Both the position numbers and the translations under genes were made by a program. The notes below the pieces were generated by a model. The model was not told the origin of the DNA. It saw only the letters and a program-made list of their open reading frames with translations, and searched no databases. A DNA stretch of 64,000 bases from Hoplostethus atlanticus (Eukaryota; Chordata; Actinopteri; Trachichthyiformes; Trachichthyidae). Where the stretch lies: NCBI GenBank assembly GCA_034670405.1, contig JAXDDX010000046.1, forward strand, positions 2,122,501-2,186,500. The letters run 5' to 3'. Positions 57,604-64,000 of this stretch are shown in pieces (within the stretch, counting starts at the first letter, position 1; each line of letters begins with the position of its first letter).

Positions 57604-60600
57604 GGGGATCAACGAAGTACAACAAGTTTAGGGGTTTTCATCAAAGATCTGCGCAATGTGTCTGCAACAGACTGAAGCAAGTGCGTAGCTGCTGACATGT
57701 ATAAGGATTATCTCAAGGACAAGTCAATTCAGGGAGATAGATGTCTGCACATTTTGGTAAAACTTATCTAGTTGGGCTAGAGTTCAGTGTTAAGACAAGT
57801 ACAGTTCATATGCTCATCCCCTCTGTAACCCTGTACCGGTATCAGGGGACATATGGTCTCCTTCAACGCGGATATCCATGGAGTTGTATCAGTTCTGTTT
57901 GGGTTTTTTTTTGTAATGCAGAAGAAACTACAATGAAGTATTTTACTCACAGCTCCTGGTCTGGGGACGGGCAGTTCTCCAGTGTACATCACCCACTTGA
58001 CATGAGAGGTCTCCACGGCAACAGGTGTCTTAAACTTCCCCTCGTTGAAAATATCTCCAATGGCAGATACACTGTATGCACACACTGCAGACATGTCGGA
58101 TGAGCTCCTGGTAACACCAAACCAAAGAGTCAGTCGTGCAATCATCTAACATCTTCATTTGTTTGCATTATTGGAGCAAAAATCTTTGAATCTTGAATCA
58201 AATAAGAATGTTGCATGTAAAATACTACCTTATATTGCAATTATCACAAGGAAATAGACAAATGGACATAATTATGATTTCAAAATTTTGTACAGAATGG
58301 GTGCAATCTGTATATTTCAGTGTTTTTTTTTACCAATAAATATTCCCTGTAACAAACTGAGTAGCTATTCACTTTGTGTGAAGTATAGATCCCTTTGTTG
58401 TCTTTTCAAAATGACTGCTCAGCATACATCCTACGTCTTACCCTTACGTCAACAGTCACCCTGAACCACAAAGCCACAGGATTCGACTGTAAGTACTTAC
58501 GACTGCGGAGTGAAGACAGCGTAGAAGACGCTCTTCCTCCAGTCCTGGTGCTTCAGCAGGAAGACATCCTGGACAATGGCGGGCAGGCTGGGTTCAGGGA
58601 AGGAACAATCTAGACGAGCTTTCAGGAACGACGTCCATTTCCTCTGCAGTGTCCGCTGGCCGCCCATATCCCCCTAAACAGTATCACAGTCAGTAGTGTG
58701 CATTTCTGCTGCTGCCCATATTCCCTAATCCACAACAATCAAACCGGTATCAGACAGGACACTGAGGCCAAAGACACATTTCTGCATTCTTTGACAAGAA
58801 TCTCATCAATCTCTATGTCTGGCCAAGAAAAAAAAACAAAAAAAACTTACAACGCTCAAATAATTTCTTTGGAGAGAGCAAAGACAATGCTTTGTACAGA
58901 CTGTGTACAAAGTACTAGTGATAGCCTCTATTCTGCACTCCTTTTATCTATTTATCTATCAAATACCTTGCAGACACGGGCCACTCGTGACACTGTGAGT
59001 TTGCTGTAGAAGTCATACTCCATGGCATTCTCACTGAAGAACAAGTACACCTTATCGTCATCACCATCAGGACTATTGACACTTTCACGAACAAAGTCCA
59101 TGTAGACAAAGTTGGGCTCTGAAATCACAACAATCAGCAACATGAAAGAAACTCTTGGGACAAGGGCAGACGATTCAAAATGCTTCCTTTCATCTACATC
59201 CCCCATGCACCTACAGGTATCCATCTACTGTATCCTGCATTAGTACTGCTGCTGACTCTCACATGTTGTAAAGTAGAACTAACTAGTCATATTATAACAC
59301 AACACCCATGTTAACTGGTTAGTTACCACTGCCTACTAAAAGTGAAGCAGGAACTCTCACCACTAAGCCAAGAGCTCTTGAACTCGGTGCGTAGAGCCAT
59401 GGCTGAGCTGCGGAGAACCACAGGCTCAGAGCCCAAGAAGTTGATGGATGTAGCAGAATACAGGTCATTTCCTGTTGGACAGGAACAAGGGATACATCAG
59501 AATTACTGGAAATCCATTATTTTGATTTTGTTGGAACAATATGTCATTAATTATTATTTTTGACTTATTATTATTATTATTAGCAGCAATAGCAAATATC
59601 TTGGTTACATGTATAATCTACTTTGTGCTCAGGTCCCGTGGCGGGTCAAATCTGCACACAGTTTTCATGTATCAATCTTTTCTGTTGGTGCACTTTGCAC
59701 ATTGAGCAGTATTCTGTGCTTTGTTTTCCTGTTCCTTTGTCAGTAAACCGAGACCAGACACTCACCAACCATGAGGGAGGAGTATCTCTGGAAGGGATCA
59801 AAGGGACACTTCCCCTTTCCCTCCTCCTGCTTTCCCTCCAGAAGCAGCTGTCCGTCAGAATACGTCTGCCAGGAGTGAGAAAGAACGAGTGAGAGAGTTG
59901 AAACACGAGAAAAAACACAAAGAACTTGTGGACTGGAATAAACCAACATAATAAACATTAGTTTAGCTCAAACAGTTCAAGCCGATTATGTGTTTCTCAG
60001 CAAAGTAAAGGTAAAAGGGCGAATGTTAGTATGCCATGTGAACAATACCTGGTATGGCATGGTAGCATGCCTCCATAAATATTCAGATAGGGACAACTGT
60101 CAGTAACCGAGATGACAAACACCATCTAAGCTATTCTCACAGACAGGTTCTGCCTGCAGCATTTCAAGTCCTCCCAACTAGTCAATATGCTATACTCACC
60201 ATATAATCACAGGTAGGACTGAACGCATTTGTGCCACACACATACATTCTAGTGCCATTCACTGTGTGCAGGATCCGAATGTAGTTACGGCATTCCACCT
60301 GCAACAGGATACAGTGGAGGGAATGCCAAGGTCAGAGGTTTGTTAGTTCAGCCGCAAAAATACAAACATGCAGAGATAGACAGACTGCAGTAGCGGCCTG
60401 GAGTTGAGTTGGTGAGCTCAGGTCAAGGCTGTTTTATATGCATTTTCCTCTCATGCCTTTATTTGGACATTCAGTAAGAAGATGTTTGCAAGGCACTTCA
60501 AAGAGGAATCTGCGTCAACACTTAAAAAAGGGGAGAAAAAAAATACTCCCATATAAATGATTTACAAATGTACAGAGATAAACTGCATGGGGAGTATACT

Positions 60601-62003
60601 GCTTTCAGTCAGCAGTCATGCTGGTGGAGTAGTGCATGGTGGAGTGTGTGTGAACATTGTTTTTAAGTGACTTATTTTACAAACCTCAGCCTGTTTTCCC
60701 TTGTATGTGCACTCTGTCTGTTTCTCCTCGGTAACTCGCCAGTAAGCCTGCGTCAACAGAGAAGAGCGGTGTCAGAGCAAGCTGAATGAGTGTCTCAACC
60801 CCCTGCTAGGTGACAGTCTAGCTGTTTACCCTCATCCAACTCGTTGTTTGCCTTACATGTATGGCTAACGCCAAAACTTGTCAGTACACTATAGAAGGGA
60901 GTTCGCCAGTTGTAACCTGTGTACTCATGAATCAACAGACAATATTCATTTTCTTCATGTAAATGTTTATTGGCCAACTGTTCAACACTGTTTAACTGGC
61001 TGCTGAAGGGATAGAAATGGATTATATTACTGTAAGCATACTTTGACCCTGAATCTATTTGTTTTACTCGTGGTAGATGTGACTCTCCAATTGTGGCATG
61101 AATTTAAAGCACAGTATGAGTTACTATGAAAGTTACCAGTCATCTCAAGACCTTTGTTCATAAACTGGACACATAGGATAGAGTCATCTGTGTTTTCTGA
61201 AGTATTGAGTGATGAAGTTTAGCAAAATGCTTCCAACTAGATACTTAAGCAATAAGCCACAAGAGGTTGTGCTTTGCATGAAATGGCCGTAACTCACCAC
61301 TGTAATAAAAAAGAAAACTTTTAGTAGTAATCTATAATAGTTAATAGTTATTTTGTCAAGCAATAGAATTCTAGCAGTTGCCCCATTAATCTTTAACAGT
61401 TATATGGTCACAGGTATTCAAACAGGACTCAGCCAAGCAGAACTGACAGAACGACATTTTATCAATAGCATTTTGTAATGAAACTCCTCATATGTTCTTA
61501 CTGCAGCCTTTCTGATGGAGATGTTGTTGATGTCCAGGGCGTAGACGGCCTCTCTGGCCCCCAGCAGCAGCAGACCCAGGTCCTCTCGCATTAGCATTGT
61601 GGAGTAGTTCCAGATGCCCTCCTCTCTGAACAGCTTCAGTTCGTCTAAACAGGAGATGCATCAAATCTCTTTAGTACACCGTGTTTCCTTCACATTGAAA
61701 AAACTGATCCAACAGCTAGAAAAATACAAATACAATGAAATGTCATCATCTGGCTCCTCAGCCTGCCTAGAAATCAAGAGCCATTACAGTTGCATTATTT
61801 GTCCATATATCATGATATAAATATCCAAAGCAGAGCCATTCTTGAACTGCAACACCTACTGGGGCTCATCCTGAACCTGGGTTAGATGACTTACTCTGGT
61901 AGGGGATGCTCTTTCGTGGAACACAATACTGAGTGCTGACTGCACTGTATGAAAAGGAGAGGAACAATCCACAGAGAGTGCTCAGGGCATGGAGAAGAGA
62001 CAT
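55546..62003 (-). CDS. Class 4 transmembrane semaphorin, complete
   Basis: A membrane-bound guidance ligand for plexin receptors. Coding exons, in transcript order: 62003-61895, 61644-61502, 60747-60685, 60298-60200, 59865-59766, 59471-59361, 59118-58967, 58673-58501, 58107-57951, 57485-57263, 56979-56873, 56696-56477 and 56306-55546. All are in phase, giving 805 residues. The N-terminal 20-odd residues form a signal peptide. The sema domain (about 55-495) has [51 protein letters not shown] and [11 protein letters not shown] domain follows (about 497-545: [15 protein letters not shown]), then one Ig domain with Cys572, Trp583 and Cys618. One membrane segment lies at about 698-718, with a tail of some 85 residues ending in ESEI, which fits a class I PDZ ligand. 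The Ig domain excludes class 6, so this is not SEMA6B although that gene is near CHAF1A in human. Within class 4, the fish-specific sema4e is a candidate, but I cannot fix the paralogue. Confidence 0.93.
56311..56369. repeat. (TG)n microsatellite forming a semaphorin splice acceptor
   Basis: On the gene strand an uninterrupted (TG) tract of about 59 bases runs directly into TACAG, the acceptor of the last coding exon (start 56306). There is no pyrimidine tract between repeat and AG. Confidence 0.97.
57558..57601. repeat. (GT)n microsatellite in semaphorin intron
   Basis: A GT tract of about 44 bases, roughly 70 bases upstream (on the gene strand) of the exon starting at 57485. Confidence 0.95.
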
Positions 62004-64000
62004 GGCTTAGAGTCCAGATGTGTCTAAATGTGGAAGAGCTGCACCGTCCTGCTCCGCCACCAAAGCGCCCAATCAGAGACAGAACATGGTCGAGGGTCCC
62101 TGGTTGACGGTTCAGCCCAGAAGGTTTGGCTGTTGTCTTTTTTACACTGTAGTGATGTTGCTGTCCTGAACATGTACCACACTCGCACAGATCATCCCAG
62201 TTAAAGAGCCTCTAAAAGCAGTTCATAAGATTAGGGTGGATGTTTAGCGATGTGATGTGAAAACCTGCTGGGTGTCCTGTGCAGCTGATGGCTATGTTGG
62301 TGTTAGCCTCCAATGCAGTGCTAATGAGCCACTAGTGTCCTCTCTGCAAGGTGGTGCAGAAGCCATGCTGCCACAGCTACTGGTGAGGGATGTCGGAGGA
62401 GAGCTTCTTCATGCTGGTCCACCTAGGAAGAAGACGAAAATATGTAAGAAACACAAGTGACATGGAGAATAAGCGAAAGAGAGATCTTAGATGATCGGGT
62501 CAGATCCTTTACCAAAGCACTATGACTCGTCCCTTACGCTCCTTACTACTGTTGCACTCACTGTAAGTCGCTCAGGACAATTAAATACCTAAAATGTAAA
62601 GATGCAGCGAGAAGGTCAGAGAGAAAAACTCTGATGTTTTTTAAGCATGCTTGTCAAAAACATGCAGAAGAGGGGACAAATATAGCAATGTTACGACATC
62701 AACATCTAGCGACAAATGGAGTCATAGGTACTAAACACCTAGCTTCTGCTGAAAACGTCACAGAGGAAACCAATGTTAAAGTGAAACGCAGCAAAGGGGG
62801 CCATGCTACCCACCACCACCCCCACTCTCTTCCTCCTCAGCTCTCTCTCTCTCTTCCTGTCCTCCTCCCTGATAAGAGCCTGCTTCCTCTGGGCTCAGAG
62901 GGGTACAAGCAGCGGAGGGGATCTGCTCAGGTTTGGGCATGCAGACGGATCACAGTGATAATACACTACTTCAGCGCGCAAAAACCCCTCCCCTGGGATT
63001 CTTGCTGAATTGAGACTTCGCAGTTATTTGGCGAGTTTCATTGTGTTTTGACTACACAAGTGCCACAGCTTCATTCAGAATGCATCAAGTTATTTTCTCC
63101 CAGAATAACACATGAAGTATGCTTAAGAGACTCACAAGGCAAAAGCTACGCTCTTATCTTCCTAGGATATTCGCAGCTGTGCTCAAAAACACCACCACAC
63201 AGCTCGTTTCATCTCGTAGAACAAAATACAGCACAATACAGAGAGATGCATACTTTGAGACACTCCTCACGTCTTTGTCCAAGCGGCTGTCGTCCCATGA
63301 CAGCATCAAATCTGTCACCTATACTTTTCCCTCAAAAAACAACCACAGTTTTGAAGGTAGGTTTTGCAACTAACTGCAACGCTCCCACCTTGTTGTTACT
63401 TGACGCAGTGGGACGAGCTGCTGCACGTATGGAGCTGCTCATCTGTTGGCAGAGCGAGGATACCTTGCATACTTTACCCCTTGGGCTCTGGGGGGCTGGA
63501 GGTTGGGCACTACAGCTGGTTGGGATGACTGCAGGTTGTTATTCACAGTGTGTGACAGATATTTCCAAACGGTGTAGACAGGCAGGTATGCCTACAATAA
63601 TAGAACAGAATACTGCAGTTGTCCCTCTTTTCTCTTCCCATGTTGTTTTAGGGCCACACTCACACACCGACATGTGCATGTGGGGTGGAAGGGGAGGGGG
63701 AGATGCATAGCTGAAGTTTTTACTAGGCATACAGTCGGGAGAGGAGTCACTAAGTGCTCGTTTCTTACGGACCTTGAAACCCATATATATATGTATATGG
63801 GTCTATCAAGTTAAATGATTTTAATGTAACCACAAATGAAAGAACTTTTCCTATCTACATTTGACTGGATGAAACACGCAAAATCGTAGGTAGGAGGATC
63901 ACAGCAATCTGAATCACATTCAAATAAGAGCAAAGGTTTTCACTGCTTCTTTTTTTAGGATTTCAAAAAGGTTGAATCATTGCTTTCTTTGACACCGTAG
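62004..64000. other. Upstream region of the semaphorin gene, no gene recognised
   Basis: The 5' leader of the semaphorin begins here; its transcription start is unknown. A minus-strand acceptor-like TCTTCCTAG near 62428 could mark a non-coding exon but has no supporting evidence. A 220-codon open frame on the plus strand (63048-63710, starting TTG) shows no family resemblance. A short near-palindrome (CCCATATATATATG / TATATGGG) occurs at 63780-63801. Confidence 0.5.

Noticed and set aside
55546..62003. Assignment of the semaphorin as SEMA6B, because SEMA6B lies near CHAF1A/UBXN6 in human.
   Set aside because: The protein has an Ig domain with paired cysteines after the PSI domain, which class 6 lacks; it is class 4.
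63048..63710. 220-codon open frame on the plus strand near the right edge.
   Set aside because: It starts with TTG, its composition is not protein-like in any pattern I know, and there is no splice or promoter context. It may be chance in GC-balanced DNA.

Overview
The window is nuclear DNA from a ray-finned fish, most likely a percomorph. Evidence: compact multi-exon genes with GT-AG introns, many dinucleotide microsatellites, AACGTTA-type CpG palindromes near gene starts, and vertebrate single-copy genes. It has no bacterial, phage or CRISPR features. I rebuilt the gene models by reading splice signals and checking intron phase at every junction. The four complete genes each give one uninterrupted reading frame.

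Layout, left to right. (1) At 988-1101, minus strand, is the first coding exon of ddr2 (collagen receptor tyrosine kinase). The rest of the gene lies off the left edge. (2) About 1.1-15.4 kb has no recognisable gene: upstream DNA of ddr2, microsatellites and old repeat fragments. (3) uap1 (UDP-N-acetylglucosamine pyrophosphorylase) is on the minus strand, with nine coding exons (16022-24990) and a 5' UTR exon near 25.8 kb. Its promoter region carries an exact UPR-element core and a perfect 20-bp inverted repeat. (4) ubxn6 (p97/VCP cofactor with PUB and UBX domains) is on the plus strand in 11 coding exons, and its first intron has a GC-AG donor. (5) chaf1a (CAF-1 p150 histone chaperone subunit) is on the minus strand in 16 coding exons, tail-to-tail with ubxn6. 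(6) scamp4 (secretory carrier membrane protein) is on the plus strand, head-to-head with chaf1a across about 1.1 kb that holds two inverted ZNF143/SBS-like motifs. (7) A class 4 transmembrane semaphorin is on the minus strand in 13 coding exons (55546-62003). (8) 62-64 kb is upstream DNA with no recognised gene.

The genes are unrelated housekeeping or developmental genes, not a pathway. From memory of the human map, UAP1-DDR2 are neighbours on 1q23, CHAF1A-UBXN6 are convergent neighbours on 19p13.3, and SCAMP4 is also on 19p13.3. The window therefore joins two blocks that are separate in human.

I found no convincing new biological system. The most interesting signals are regulatory. TG/CA microsatellites sit directly on splice sites of three different genes. 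There is a UPR element and a spliced upstream ORF in uap1, a cluster of AACGTTA palindromes restricted to gene 5' ends, and an intact 200-bp hAT-type MITE with a perfect 8-bp target duplication.
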